Notes under the pieces: generated by a model
Seen by the model: the letters and a program-made list of their open reading frames with translations, nothing else
Told to the model about the DNA's origin: nothing
Database searches by the model: none
Assembly (NCBI RefSeq): GCF_041224545.1
Contig: NZ_JBGFGP010000150.1
Span: 1-64,000 of the forward strand
Direction of reading: 5' to 3'
DNA: 64,000 nucleotides
DNA from: Sedimentitalea sp041224545
GTDB lineage: Bacteria; Pseudomonadota; Alphaproteobacteria; Rhodobacterales; Rhodobacteraceae
Position numbers and translations under genes: made by a program
In this document: piece after piece, positions 52,603-62,543 of the stretch
Position numbering within the stretch: position 1 is the stretch's first letter
Layout of the letters: each line of letters opens with the position of its first letter

Positions 52603-53655
52603 ATGGCACTCGATGGCATCCCCACGCCCGAGGAAATCCGGCAAGCAGAAGCGGACAACCCCAAGACCCGTGAACGGGACCTTGCCGAGAGTCTCGGCAT
52701 TTCCGAGGCGGAACTCGTTGCCGCACGCGTGGGGCGCGGCGCGACCCGCCTTGAGGCGCACCCGGACGGGATCATGGCTGCGGCCTGTGAACTGGGTGAA
52801 GTGATGGCGCTGACCCGCAACCGGTCGGTCGTTCATGAAAAGACCGGGGTCTATGCCAATTACCATTCGGGCGTGCATGCGTCGATGATCCTGAACGATG
52901 AAATCGACCTGCGGATTTTTCCCAAGCACTGGAACCATGCCTATGCGGTCGAAAAACCGACCGATGCAGGTCTGCGCCGCAGTATTCAGGTGTTCGACGC
53001 CGCCGGCGATGCGGTTCACAAGATCTTTCTGCGCGAACGGTCCGATCTCGACGCCTGGGCACGGGCGGTCGAGCAACTGCGGCATGCGGAACAGACCGAA
53101 ATCCTGTCGGTCGCTGCGCGTCCGCCGGTCGAGGCCGCGCGATCAAACCCGGCAAAGCTCGATGTATTGCGTCAGGAATGGGCGCGCCTTACCGACACCC
53201 ACCAGTTTCTGACCCTGACCGCGCGGTTGCGGATGAACCGTCTCGGTGCCTATCGCATTGCGGGCGCGCCCTTTGTGCGGCAGCTTGAGCCTGGCGCGGT
53301 CGTGGACATGTTGCAGGCGGTACAAGCCGAGGGCATCGGCATCATGGTGTTTGTCGGCAATCGTGGATGCATTCAGATTCATTCCGGACCCATCCAGACG
53401 CTGCGGCCGATGGGTCCGTGGCAGAACGTGCTGGACGCGGGGTTCAGCCTGCACCTGCGCCAGGATCACGTGGCCGAGGTCTGGGCGGTGGACAAGCCGA
53501 CCAAGCGGGGACCGGCTGTATCGGTCGAGGCGTTCGACGCAGAGGGAGGCCTGATTTTCCAGATCTTTGCGGTCGGCAAGGAAGGCAACGATGATCGCCC
53601 TGCCTGGCGCGAGATTGTTGCGGGCCTGCCGGATCTGAGCAGAGAGACCGTCTGA
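52603..53655 (+). CDS. hmuS: hemin-degrading factor / heme chaperone HmuS
   Basis: 350 aa from MALDGIPTPEE, with GAGGTG upstream. The two repeated HemS domains are visible (each with a GIMxxVxNxG..IQIH-type block; HEKTGVYANYHSGVHASM and VGNRGCIQIHSGPIQTL). HmuS/HemS proteins accept heme in the cytoplasm and help release its iron. First gene of hmuSTUV; the next ATG overlaps its stop. Confidence 0.95.
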   Translation: MALDGIPTPEEIRQAEADNPKTRERDLAESLGISEAELVAARVGRGATRLEAHPDGIMAAACELGEVMALTRNRSVVHEKTGVYANYHSGVHASMILNDEIDLRIFPKHWNHAYAVEKPTDAGLRRSIQVFDAAGDAVHKIFLRERSDLDAWARAVEQLRHAEQTEILSVAARPPVEAARSNPAKLDVLRQEWARLTDTHQFLTLTARLRMNRLGAYRIAGAPFVRQLEPGAVVDMLQAVQAEGIGIMVFVGNRGCIQIHSGPIQTLRPMGPWQNVLDAGFSLHLRQDHVAEVWAVDKPTKRGPAVSVEAFDAEGGLIFQIFAVGKEGNDDRPAWREIVAGLPDLSRETV

Positions 53656-54518
53656 TGCGGTGGCAAACGGGCCATTGCCTCTGGGCGGCGGCGCTGCTCG
53701 CTTTCGTATCGGGTGCGGTGCAGGCCGGGGATGGAAATGTGGTCTCCGCCGGAGGCTCGATCACCGAGATCGTCTATGCACTTGGCGAGCAGGACCGGTT
53801 GATCGCGCGCGATACCACGTCGACCTTTCCCGAAGAGGCGCAGAAATTGCCCAACGTGGGATATGTGCGCGCCCTGTCGCCCGAAGGTGTTCTGGCTCTC
53901 AGGCCGGGTCTGATCCTCGCGGAAGCCGACGCGGGCCCTCCCGAGACGCTTGATCTGTTGCGCGATTCGGGGGTCCCGCTGGTGCTGATCCCGGATGTGC
54001 CGACAACCGACGGGATCACCGCCAAGATCCGCGCGGTCGGCGACGCGTTGGGAGCGACAGAACCGGCCGACCAGTTGGCGCAGCAGGTTGCCGCTCAGAT
54101 GCAGCTGGTTGCCGAGCGCGCCGCTGGCGTTCCCGAGGAGTCGCGCAAACGGGTGTTGTTCGTGCTCAGCCTTCAGGGGGGACGTATCCTTGCCGCTGGG
54201 CAGGAGACCGAGGCCTCGTCGGTGATCGAGCTTGCCGGGGCGGTAAACGCCATGAACGGGTTCACGGGCTACAAACCGGTGAGCGAAGAGGCCGTGATCG
54301 CCGCCGCGCCGGATATTATCCTGATGATGAACCGGGGCAGCGCAGGAATGGCGGATGACGCCGCCATCCTCGCGGTTCCGGCGCTTGCCGCGACGCCCGC
54401 TGGCAAGGACAATTCGCTGATCCGGATGGATGGACAGTACCTGCTCGGGTTCGGGCCACGCACGGCGCAGGCGGTCACGGAACTGGCCGAGAGAATCTAC
54501 GGTCCAACCGGATCATGA
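53655..54518 (+). CDS. hmuT: heme ABC transporter periplasmic binding protein HmuT
   Basis: 287 aa. A signal peptide (cut near AVQAGDG, ~25) precedes a type III binding protein: VVSAGGSITEIVYALGE, VGYVRALSPEGVLALRPGLIL, VLFVLSLQGGRILAAG. It should carry heme across the periplasm to HmuUV. The start overlaps hmuS by 1 bp and the end overlaps hmuU by 4 bp. Confidence 0.94.
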   Translation: MRWQTGHCLWAAALLAFVSGAVQAGDGNVVSAGGSITEIVYALGEQDRLIARDTTSTFPEEAQKLPNVGYVRALSPEGVLALRPGLILAEADAGPPETLDLLRDSGVPLVLIPDVPTTDGITAKIRAVGDALGATEPADQLAQQVAAQMQLVAERAAGVPEESRKRVLFVLSLQGGRILAAGQETEASSVIELAGAVNAMNGFTGYKPVSEEAVIAAAPDIILMMNRGSAGMADDAAILAVPALAATPAGKDNSLIRMDGQYLLGFGPRTAQAVTELAERIYGPTGS

Positions 54519-55585
54519 CCACCGTGATGGCCGCCGACGCGGATGTGATCCACGACCGCCGCAGCCGGGCGCGAAGACTGGGGCTGCTGCTGGCGATGCT
54601 CCTGATCTGCATGGCGACGGCCAGCCTCGCGATGGGGGCGGCGGGCACGTCGCTGTGGTATGCGTTGATCGATCTGGCGCAGGGACGGACCCTCGTGCCG
54701 GTGGATCACGCCGTCCTTTGGCAGATTCGACTGCCCCGGACGGTGATGGCCATCTTTGTCGGTGCGGCCCTCGCCGTCTCGGGGGCGGTGCTTCAGGGGT
54801 TGTTTCGCAATCCGTTGGCGGATCCCGGTCTGGTCGGCGTCAGTTCCGGCGCCGGGCTGGGCGCGATCGTCGCAATCGTGCTCGGAGCGGCGCTGCCGGC
54901 CGGCCTCACAGGCCTGGCCGGACCGCATCTGGTGCCGTTGGCGGCATTCTCCGGCAGCTGGATCACGATTATCGTTCTTTATCGGATTTCGACGCGGGGC
55001 GGGCAGACATCGGTCGCGACCATGCTTCTGGGCGGTATCGCGATCGGGGCCATCACGGCGGCAGGGTCCGGGCTGATGATATATCTCGCGGATGACCAGC
55101 AATTGCGCGATCTCAACTTCTGGCAGCTTGGCTCGTTGTCCGGTTCGACCTGGCAACGGGTCATGGTCGCCGCGCCGATCATTCTGGTGGCTTTGATGGC
55201 GTCGCCGTTTCTTGCGCGGGGGTTGAACGCCCTGGCTCTGGGCGAGGCGCCGGCGGCGCATCTGGGGATCCCGGTGCAGCGCCTCAAGACCATGGCGGTG
55301 CTGGTGGTTGCCGCGGCGACGGGGGCGGCGGTCGCCGTGTCCGGCGGCATCGGCTTTGTCGGGATCGTGGTGCCGCATCTGCTGCGATTGGCCTCTGGTC
55401 CAGATCACAACACATTGCTGCCGAACGCGGCACTGCTGGGCGCGAGCCTGTTGCTGGCGGCGGATATTCTGGCGCGGATCGTGATCGCGCCTGCGGAACT
55501 TCCCATCGGAATTGTGACCGCTATCCTTGGTGCCCCCGTATTCCTGTGGATCCTGTTGCAGCGGCGCAAGGATCTGATGCTGTGA
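54515..55585 (+). CDS. hmuU: heme ABC transporter permease HmuU
   Basis: 356 aa with about nine to ten membrane helices. IRLPRTVMAIFVGAALAVSGAVLQG, NPLADPGLVGVSSGAGLGA and GGIGFVGIVVPHLLR are FecCD-family signatures (BtuC fold). It is the heme channel of the inner membrane. Overlaps hmuT by 4 bp and hmuV by 1 bp. Confidence 0.95.
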   Translation: MTTVMAADADVIHDRRSRARRLGLLLAMLLICMATASLAMGAAGTSLWYALIDLAQGRTLVPVDHAVLWQIRLPRTVMAIFVGAALAVSGAVLQGLFRNPLADPGLVGVSSGAGLGAIVAIVLGAALPAGLTGLAGPHLVPLAAFSGSWITIIVLYRISTRGGQTSVATMLLGGIAIGAITAAGSGLMIYLADDQQLRDLNFWQLGSLSGSTWQRVMVAAPIILVALMASPFLARGLNALALGEAPAAHLGIPVQRLKTMAVLVVAAATGAAVAVSGGIGFVGIVVPHLLRLASGPDHNTLLPNAALLGASLLLAADILARIVIAPAELPIGIVTAILGAPVFLWILLQRRKDLML

Positions 55586-56361
55586 TGTTCGAGGGGCGGG
55601 GCATATCCGTGACCTTCGGCCGGCGGCGGATCCTGTTCGATGTCGATTTCACCGCAACTGCCGGTGCCATCACCGCGATTGTCGGACCGAACGGGTCGGG
55701 CAAGACAACGCTGTTGCGGGCGTTCTGCGATGAAATTCCGCATGACGGCGAGGTTCGGATCAACGGGCGGGATATCGCGACCTGCGACGCGGCAGAGCTG
55801 GCCACGATCCGGGCGGTCCTGCCGCAATCGGTCATGCTTGCCTTTCCCTTCACCGTGTCCGAGGTCGTGCATCTGGCGCAGGCGTCGCGTGCAGCACGGC
55901 CTTGCGCGGACCTGCCGCGACGTGCGTTGGCTGCGGTGGGCCTGGCGGGCTATGGTGCGCGCAGATACCAGGACCTGTCAGGGGGCGAACAGCAACGTGT
56001 GCAATTGGCGCGGGTGCTTGTTCAGGTGTGGGAGCCCGTGGTCAATGGCGTTCCCCGCTGGCTTTTGCTGGACGAACCGGTGGCCAGTCTGGATATCGGG
56101 CACCAGTTGATGGTGATGCGGCTGGCCCAGGATTTTGCCGCCCGCGGCGGCGGCGTCATCGCGGTGATGCACGATCTGAACCTGACTGCGATGTTTGCCG
56201 ACAAGGTCGTGCTGATGCGGCTCGGGCGGGTTGCCGCCGCCGGCCGCGTGGGTGACGTGTTCAACGACGACACGCTGTCGTCGGCTTACGGCCCGGCACT
56301 GCGCGTCAATAGCACGCCGACGGATGGCAGCCTGTTCATCCTGCCCCACAGCGCCGCCTGA
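55585..56361 (+). CDS. hmuV: heme ABC transporter ATPase HmuV
   Basis: 258 aa from MFEGRGISVTFG, the TGATG overlap with hmuU. Walker A IVGPNGSGKTTLL, signature LSGGEQQRVQLARVL, Walker B LLLDEPVASLD and switch His in VIAVMHDLN are all intact. It drives heme import with HmuTU. No TonB receptor is part of this operon; a receptor lies 30 kb to the left. Confidence 0.96.
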   Translation: MFEGRGISVTFGRRRILFDVDFTATAGAITAIVGPNGSGKTTLLRAFCDEIPHDGEVRINGRDIATCDAAELATIRAVLPQSVMLAFPFTVSEVVHLAQASRAARPCADLPRRALAAVGLAGYGARRYQDLSGGEQQRVQLARVLVQVWEPVVNGVPRWLLLDEPVASLDIGHQLMVMRLAQDFAARGGGVIAVMHDLNLTAMFADKVVLMRLGRVAAAGRVGDVFNDDTLSSAYGPALRVNSTPTDGSLFILPHSAA

Positions 56362-56484
56362 CCGCACAGCAAGAACGGCTGCAATTTGGATCGCTGCCCT
56401 TGCAGCGCCCGGATGGCGATACTAAGACTCTGCAAACACATTATCGGGTATCCTCCCGACATCCAACGCAGCAGGCAGGCACAG

Positions 56485-57117
56485 ATGTTTGATCCCACAG
56501 AAACCTACATGAATACCCTGGTCCCGATGGTCGTGGAGCAGACGAGCCGCGGGGAGCGGGCCTATGACATCTTTTCGCGCCTGCTCAAGGAGCGGATCAT
56601 TTTCATCAACGGGCCGATCCATGACGGCATGAGCCACCTTGTCGTGGCCCAGTTGCTACATCTCGAGGCCGAAAACCCCTCCAAGGAAATCAGCCTGTAT
56701 ATCAACTCGCCGGGCGGAGTCGTGACGTCGGGGCTGTCGATCTATGATACGATGCAGTATATCAAACCCAAGGTCAGCACACTCTGCATCGGGCAGGCCG
56801 CGTCGATGGGTTCGGTGCTGCTGGCCGGGGGCGAGCCGGGAATGCGGTTCAGCCTGCCCAACAGCCGGATCATGGTACACCAGCCCAGCGGCGGCTATCA
56901 GGGTCAGGCCAGCGATATCATGATTCACGCGGCAGAGACCCAGAAACTCAAGGACCGGCTGTATGACATCTATGTCAAGCACACCGGCCAGACCAAGAAA
57001 GCCGTAGAAAAAGCGCTTGATCGCGACAATTTCATGTCGCCGGAAGAAGCGAAGGAATGGGGCCATATCGACGAGATCGTGGCCAGCCGGGACAAGAGCG
57101 AAGACAAGGAGGCCTGA
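56485..57117 (+). CDS. clpP: ATP-dependent Clp protease proteolytic subunit
   Basis: 210 aa from MFDPTETYMNTLVPMVV. The triad is Ser in GQAASMGSVLLAGG, His in RIMVHQPSGGYQG and Asp in DRDNFMSPEEA. ClpP forms the double-heptamer chamber fed by ClpX or ClpA. A farther upstream ATG is not supported by the family. Followed by clpX after a structured 156-bp gap. Confidence 0.97.
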   Translation: MFDPTETYMNTLVPMVVEQTSRGERAYDIFSRLLKERIIFINGPIHDGMSHLVVAQLLHLEAENPSKEISLYINSPGGVVTSGLSIYDTMQYIKPKVSTLCIGQAASMGSVLLAGGEPGMRFSLPNSRIMVHQPSGGYQGQASDIMIHAAETQKLKDRLYDIYVKHTGQTKKAVEKALDRDNFMSPEEAKEWGHIDEIVASRDKSEDKEA

Positions 57118-57129
57118 TCTTTTGGCACG

Positions 57130-57197
57130 AGGACAGCGCCGCACCGGTGGTGCGAAAAGGGCACGATTTGCGATTGTGATGCCCTTTGCGCTGTCCT
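57130..57197 (+). repeat. nested inverted repeats in the clpP-clpX spacer
   Basis: AGGACAGCGC (57130-57139) pairs with GCGCTGTCCT (57188-57197); inside, AAAGGGCA pairs with TGCCCTTT. Downstream, CTGTCC and GGACAG recur before the clpX ribosome site. The spacer transcript can thus fold strongly, possibly as attenuator or processing site. Confidence 0.5.
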
Positions 57198-57273
57198 AAG
57201 CTGCCGCGAGGTGGGTGAATCTGTCCTGTCAAGGACGGGACAGCGTTGAAAATCGAAGCCGGAAAGGTTGATC

Positions 57274-58545
57274 ATGGCAACGAACTCAAATGGCGACAGC
57301 AAGAATACGCTTTATTGCAGCTTTTGCGGCAAGAGCCAGCATGAGGTGCGTAAGCTGATCGCGGGCCCGACCGTCTTCATCTGTGATGAATGCGTCGAAC
57401 TGTGCATGGACATCATCCGCGAAGAGACCAAGGCGTCCGGGCTCAAGGCGACGGACGGGGTGCCGACACCCAAGGACATCTGCGAAGTGCTCGACGACTA
57501 CGTGATCGGTCAGGCGACGGCCAAACGTGTGTTGTCCGTTGCGGTGCACAATCACTACAAGCGTCTGAACCATGCGCAAAAGGCCGGTAACGATATCGAG
57601 CTGGCCAAATCCAACATCCTGCTGATCGGGCCGACCGGCTGCGGCAAGACGTTGCTGGCGCAGACGCTGGCGCGCATTCTCGATGTGCCGTTCACCATGG
57701 CCGATGCCACCACCCTGACCGAAGCCGGTTACGTGGGCGAGGACGTGGAGAACATCATTCTCAAACTCCTGCAGTCCAGCGAATACAATGTCGAACGCGC
57801 GCAGCGCGGCATCGTCTATATCGACGAGGTCGACAAGATCACCCGCAAATCCGAAAATCCGTCGATCACCCGTGACGTGTCGGGCGAGGGCGTGCAGCAG
57901 GCGCTGCTTAAGCTCATGGAAGGTACGGTGGCCAGCGTTCCGCCGCAGGGCGGGCGCAAACATCCGCAGCAGGAGTTCCTGCAGGTGGACACGACGAATA
58001 TCCTGTTCATCTGTGGCGGTGCCTTTGCAGGTCTCGACAAGATCATCGCACAGCGTGGCAAGGGCAGCGCGATGGGCTTTGGCGCGGATGTGCGCGACGA
58101 GGACGAGCGTGGCGTCGGCGAGATCTTTACCGATCTCGAGCCGGAAGACCTGTTGAAGTTTGGCCTCATTCCGGAATTCGTCGGTCGTCTACCGGTTCTG
58201 GCGACACTGGAAGACCTCGATCAGGATGCGCTCGTGACGATCCTGACCAAACCCAAGAACGCGCTGGTGAAACAGTATCAGCGGCTGTTCGAACTCGAGG
58301 ATACCGAGCTTCAGTTCACCGACGATGCCCTGCTTGCAATCGCCAAGCGTGCGATCGAACGCAAGACCGGTGCGCGTGGGTTGCGTTCGATCCTCGAAGA
58401 CATCCTGCTGGACACGATGTTCGAATTGCCGGGCCTCGACAGCGTGACCAAGGTTGTCGTGAACGAAGAAGCCGCACGCTCCGAAGCGGCTCCGCTGATG
58501 ATCCATGCGGATGCCGAGAAAGAGCCGGCCGCGACCGCAGGCTAG
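57274..58545 (+). CDS. clpX: ATP-dependent Clp protease ATP-binding subunit ClpX
   Basis: 423 aa from MATNSNGDSK, with AAAGG 7 bases upstream. The N-terminal zinc-binding domain has CSFCGKS and CDECVELC; the AAA+ core has Walker A LIGPTGCGKTLLAQ, Walker B IVYIDEVDKI and sensor-2 KTGARGLRSILE. The IGF-type loop for ClpP is replaced by the usual region after residue ~260 (KGSAMGFGADV). It unfolds substrates for ClpP. Confidence 0.97.
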   Translation: MATNSNGDSKNTLYCSFCGKSQHEVRKLIAGPTVFICDECVELCMDIIREETKASGLKATDGVPTPKDICEVLDDYVIGQATAKRVLSVAVHNHYKRLNHAQKAGNDIELAKSNILLIGPTGCGKTLLAQTLARILDVPFTMADATTLTEAGYVGEDVENIILKLLQSSEYNVERAQRGIVYIDEVDKITRKSENPSITRDVSGEGVQQALLKLMEGTVASVPPQGGRKHPQQEFLQVDTTNILFICGGAFAGLDKIIAQRGKGSAMGFGADVRDEDERGVGEIFTDLEPEDLLKFGLIPEFVGRLPVLATLEDLDQDALVTILTKPKNALVKQYQRLFELEDTELQFTDDALLAIAKRAIERKTGARGLRSILEDILLDTMFELPGLDSVTKVVVNEEAARSEAAPLMIHADAEKEPAATAG

Positions 58546-58549
58546 AAGT

Positions 58550-58921
58550 TTGGCCATTCGGCGTATCCCGTCCGGCGGCGAATTCGAGCGCCGGGTGGGG
58601 TATTGCCGGGCCGTCGTGGCGGGTGGCTTCGTGCATGTCGCAGGCACGGTAGGTCAGGGCGACGATGTCGTCAGCCAGTGCCGGTCGGCCCTCGAAATCA
58701 TCACCAATGCGTTGCGCGAAGCGGGAGCGACTCTGGCCGATGTGGTTCGCGTCACCTACTATCTTCCGGATCGCGCAGAGTTCGAGCCATGCTGGCCGAT
58801 CCTGTCAGAGACATTTGGTCCGCATCCGCCGGCAGCGACCATGATCGAATGCGGTCTGATCGATCCGAAATACCGCATCGAGATCGAAGTGACCGCCGTG
58901 TTGCCGGACGCGCGCGGTTGA
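58550..58921 (+). CDS. RidA-family (YjgF/YER057c) protein
   Basis: 123 aa from a TTG 4 bp after clpX (LAIRRIPSGGEFERR); the TTG is preferred because the fold begins here and the upstream frame lies inside clpX. The trimeric YjgF fold is seen in VGYCRAVVAGGFVHVAGTVGQ, ALREAGATLADVVRVTYYL and KYRIEIEVTAVLP. RidA proteins deaminate reactive enamines or imines; the exact substrate of this subgroup is not certain. Confidence 0.85.
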   Translation: MAIRRIPSGGEFERRVGYCRAVVAGGFVHVAGTVGQGDDVVSQCRSALEIITNALREAGATLADVVRVTYYLPDRAEFEPCWPILSETFGPHPPAATMIECGLIDPKYRIEIEVTAVLPDARG

Positions 58922-59024
58922 TCGACGGGAAACAGACGTCTTGCCTTCGCGCGCCCGCCGCCGCTAACGTGATCGCCAGATCCCGGCAAACCGGGCATCT
59001 GGCTTTCTGGGAGGAGAGACACGC

Positions 59025-60575
59025 ATGGCCATCATCAAGAGCAGCTTTTCGGATGTCGAGGTCCGGGACCTGACCATCACGCAACGGGTGTTCGAAGGGC
59101 TGGGTGACACTCCCGACCGGGTGATCCTGATCGATGGGCCGACCGGCCGCGAGATGACGGTTGGCCAGTTTGTCGGCGGCATCAAGTCACTGGCAGGCGG
59201 GTTGAACGCCAGGGGGCTGGGCACGGGCGCCTGTGTCGCTCTCATGGCGCCGAACCTTCCAGAGTATTGCGTGGTATTTCATGGGGTTGCCTGGGCAGGA
59301 GGCACCATCACCACGATCAACCCCACCTATACCGCTCATGAAGTGCGGCACCAGTTGACGAATGCAAATGCGTCGATCCTGATCACGATCGCGCCTTTTC
59401 TGGATACCGCGCGCGAGGCGATCCGGGACACTGGAGTCAGCGAAATCTACGTGATCGGAGAGGCTCCGGGCGCCCGCCCGCTGACAGAGTTGATGGGCGC
59501 GCCGCAGGACAGCCAGACGCCTGTCGATCTGGACGGGCACATCCTGGCGCTGCCGTATTCGTCGGGAACCACGGGGTTGCCCAAGGGCGTGATGCTGACC
59601 CATCGCTCGATGGTCATGAATGTCGATCAGACCCTGCATGTGTCGGATATCGAAGAGGGCGAATTCTCGGTTGCATTCCTGCCGTTCTTTCACATCTACG
59701 GGATGCAGGTGCTCATAAACATGCATCTTGCGGCCGGCGCAGGGCTGGTGACGATGCCCCGCTTCGATCTGGAACAATTCCTTGACCTGTGTGCGAAATA
59801 CCGCACGCGGCGCATGTGGATCGTTCCGCCGATTGCCATTGCCCTCGCAAAGCACCCGATTGTCGACAAGTACGACCTGTCCGCGGTCGAGCATGTCAAC
59901 TCGGGTGCGGCCCCGCTTGGCGGCGATGTGGCGGCGTTGGTGGGCAGGCGGCTGAATTGTGTCGCGACGCAGGGTTACGGCATGACCGAGCTTAGCCCGG
60001 TCAGCCATCTCACGCCTCCGGGGAAGGCGCGCACGGGCGCCTCGGGACTGACGGCACCGAACACGGAATGCCGGATTGTCAGCACCGAAACCGGTGAGGA
60101 TATGAACCGTGGCGAAGCGGGAGAGCTTTGGGTGCGCGGACCACAGGTCATGAAAGGCTATCTGAACAACCCCGAGGCAACGGCCGAGGCGCTTGACAGC
60201 GACGGTTGGCTGCACACCGGGGATATCGGCTATTTCGACGAGGATGGTTATCTGTTTATCACGGACCGCCTGAAAGAGCTGATCAAGTTCAAGGGGTTCC
60301 AGGTCGCACCGGCCGAGCTTGAGGCCGAGCTGCTGACCCATCCCGACATTGCCGATGTCGCCGTGATCGGTGCGCCGGACGACGAGGCGGGCGAGGTGCC
60401 GATGGCATTTGTGGTGCCCGCCGGGGATGTGACGCTGGAAACCGTGCAGTCGTTTCTCGAAGGGCGCTTGTCACATTACAAGCAGGTACGGCGGATGGAA
60501 ATCGTGGACGAAATACCGAAATCCGCGTCGGGCAAGATCCTGCGCCGGGTTCTGCGGGACCGGCTCGCGGGTTGA
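59025..60575 (+). CDS. AMP-binding acyl/aryl-CoA ligase (4-coumarate-CoA ligase-like)
   Basis: 516 aa. The P-loop SSGTTGLPKGVMLTHRS, the A5 motif QGYGMTELSPV, A7 GWLHTGDIGYFDEDG and the C-terminal Lys motif PKSASGKILRRVLR are intact. It activates a carboxylate with ATP and forms a CoA thioester. The sequence is nearest 4-coumarate-CoA ligase-like enzymes, but the substrate is unknown. No operon partner. Confidence 0.92.
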   Translation: MAIIKSSFSDVEVRDLTITQRVFEGLGDTPDRVILIDGPTGREMTVGQFVGGIKSLAGGLNARGLGTGACVALMAPNLPEYCVVFHGVAWAGGTITTINPTYTAHEVRHQLTNANASILITIAPFLDTAREAIRDTGVSEIYVIGEAPGARPLTELMGAPQDSQTPVDLDGHILALPYSSGTTGLPKGVMLTHRSMVMNVDQTLHVSDIEEGEFSVAFLPFFHIYGMQVLINMHLAAGAGLVTMPRFDLEQFLDLCAKYRTRRMWIVPPIAIALAKHPIVDKYDLSAVEHVNSGAAPLGGDVAALVGRRLNCVATQGYGMTELSPVSHLTPPGKARTGASGLTAPNTECRIVSTETGEDMNRGEAGELWVRGPQVMKGYLNNPEATAEALDSDGWLHTGDIGYFDEDGYLFITDRLKELIKFKGFQVAPAELEAELLTHPDIADVAVIGAPDDEAGEVPMAFVVPAGDVTLETVQSFLEGRLSHYKQVRRMEIVDEIPKSASGKILRRVLRDRLAG

Positions 60576-60803
60576 GCACAGCGGCAAACAGGCATGTTCG
60601 ATCTGCATGGCAGACAACCCGGTCACGGCATGGCCTTTTCCGCAGGATGCGTGTAAGAGGCGTGCTCTCTGCTGCGGGGCCGTTCGGAAAGATGCTGGAT
60701 GCGCCCTCGCGGCGGCATGTAATCCATCCGGACGCAGACCGAATTTGGGGCGTTTCGACACAGCCTGAGACGCCTTGACGACCCGACAGAGACAGGACCC
60801 CCG

Positions 60804-62441
60804 ATGACCCGAAAAGCGCCCTTGGCGGCATTCGCCAGCCGACTTGCCATGCCCGATCTCAGATGGGTGCCGGACGAACGGCTGACCCCCGCGCGCCTGC
60901 GTATCGAGCTGCTGTCCGGGTTGACCGTGGCGCTGGCGCTTGTGCCCGAGGCGGTGGCCTTTGCCTTTGTTGCCGGGGTTCACCCGCTGGTGGGACTTTA
61001 CGCGGCATTTCTGGTTGGTCTGATCACGGCGCTGATCGGGGGGCGTCCGGGCATGATCTCGGGCGCGACGGGGGCGCTCGCGGTTGTCATGGTGTCGCTG
61101 GTCGCGAAACATGGGGTGGAATACCTGTTTGCGACCGTCGTCCTCATGGGGCTGTTGCAGGTTTTTGCGGGTCTCATGCAATGGGGCAAGTTCATCCGCC
61201 TGGTGCCGCACCCGGTGATGCTCGGCTTTGTGAACGGGCTGGCCATCGTGATCTTTCTGGCGCAGCTGGGTCAGTTCAAGGTGCCGGGCAGCATGGAAAA
61301 CACCGGCCACGGGATTTCGGGGGGCGAGTGGCTGAGCGGCATGCCGCTCTACCTGATGCTGGGTCTCGTGGCGCTGACCATGGTGATCATCTGGATCGTG
61401 CCGCGTATCACGCGGGTCGTGCCCGCTCCGCTGGCGGGCATCGGAATCGTCGCGGCGCTGGTGATCGCGTTGGGCCTTGATGTGCCGCGCGTCGGCGACC
61501 TGGCGTCTATCCAGGGGGGATTGCCGCCGTTCCATATTCCGATGATGCCGCTGAACCTCGAGACGCTGGAAATCATCCTGCCCTATGCGGTCATCCTTGC
61601 CGCGATCGGCCTGATCGAAAGCCTGCTGACCCTGAACCTTGTCGGAGAGATCACCGGCAAGCGGGGCGGGGCGTCGCAGGAATGTATCGCCCAGGGCGTC
61701 GCCAACACGGTCACCGGTTTTTTCGGCGGCATGGGCGGCTGTGCGATGATCGGTCAGTCGATGATCAACGTCAAATCTGGCGGTCGCACGCGGATTGCAG
61801 GTATTGCGGCGGCGTTGTTCCTGCTCGTCTTCATCCTGTTCGCCGCCCCCGTGATCGAGCTGATCCCGCTTGCCGCGCTGGTCGGCGTGATGTTCATGGT
61901 GGTGATCGGAACCTTTGCCTGGAACAGCCTGACGATCCTGCGCAAGGTGCCGTTGATGGACGCATTCGTGATCTTGCTGGTCACGGTCGTGACGGTGATG
62001 GAAGACCTCGCCGTGGCGGTTGTCGTCGGTGTCATTGTCAGCGCGCTGGCCTATGCCTGGAACAACGCGCGCCGCATTCATGCGGTGACACGGGAGTCCG
62101 TTACCGAAAAGGGGGCCAAGGTTTACGAGATAAAGGGGCCGCTGTTCTTCGGATCGTCGGACGGCTTTATCGAATTGTTCACTGTCGAGGATGATCCGGA
62201 AAACGTGATCATCGATTTTGCCGATAGTCGGGTGGTTGATCAGTCAGCGCTGCAGGCGATCGAGAGCATCGCCGCGAAATACGAGGCGTCCGGCAAGGCG
62301 ATCAAATTGCGTCACCTGAGCCGGGACTGCCACAGGCTCCTCAACAAGGCGGGGCATCTCATTGTCGATAGCGACGATGACCCGGATTACGAACTCGCGG
62401 TCGATTACTCGGTGCGTACCGGGGTGCTGGGCGGGCACTGA
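60804..62441 (+). CDS. SulP-family anion transporter with STAS domain
   Basis: 545 aa. About 10-12 membrane helices (LLSGLTVALALVPEAVAFAFVAG, GGMGGCAMIGQSMINVKSGGRTR) precede a C-terminal STAS domain (~430-520, NVIIDFADSRVVDQSALQAIE). SulP proteins carry sulfate, bicarbonate or organic anions, often with Na+ or H+. The substrate cannot be read from the sequence. Stands alone. Confidence 0.93.
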   Translation: MTRKAPLAAFASRLAMPDLRWVPDERLTPARLRIELLSGLTVALALVPEAVAFAFVAGVHPLVGLYAAFLVGLITALIGGRPGMISGATGALAVVMVSLVAKHGVEYLFATVVLMGLLQVFAGLMQWGKFIRLVPHPVMLGFVNGLAIVIFLAQLGQFKVPGSMENTGHGISGGEWLSGMPLYLMLGLVALTMVIIWIVPRITRVVPAPLAGIGIVAALVIALGLDVPRVGDLASIQGGLPPFHIPMMPLNLETLEIILPYAVILAAIGLIESLLTLNLVGEITGKRGGASQECIAQGVANTVTGFFGGMGGCAMIGQSMINVKSGGRTRIAGIAAALFLLVFILFAAPVIELIPLAALVGVMFMVVIGTFAWNSLTILRKVPLMDAFVILLVTVVTVMEDLAVAVVVGVIVSALAYAWNNARRIHAVTRESVTEKGAKVYEIKGPLFFGSSDGFIELFTVEDDPENVIIDFADSRVVDQSALQAIESIAAKYEASGKAIKLRHLSRDCHRLLNKAGHLIVDSDDDPDYELAVDYSVRTGVLGGH

Positions 62442-62543
62442 TCTGACGATGCGATGGGACAGCGCCTGTTGCCACGGTTGAGCAGTCACCGTTCCTTGGG
62501 AGCGGTGACTGTGATGGCCGGTTTTGCCTGCGGCCCGCCCGGT

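Noticed and set aside
60471..62081. 536-codon Asp/His/Gln-rich frame antisense to the SulP gene
   Set aside because: The odd composition is the mirror of hydrophobic codons; no domain.
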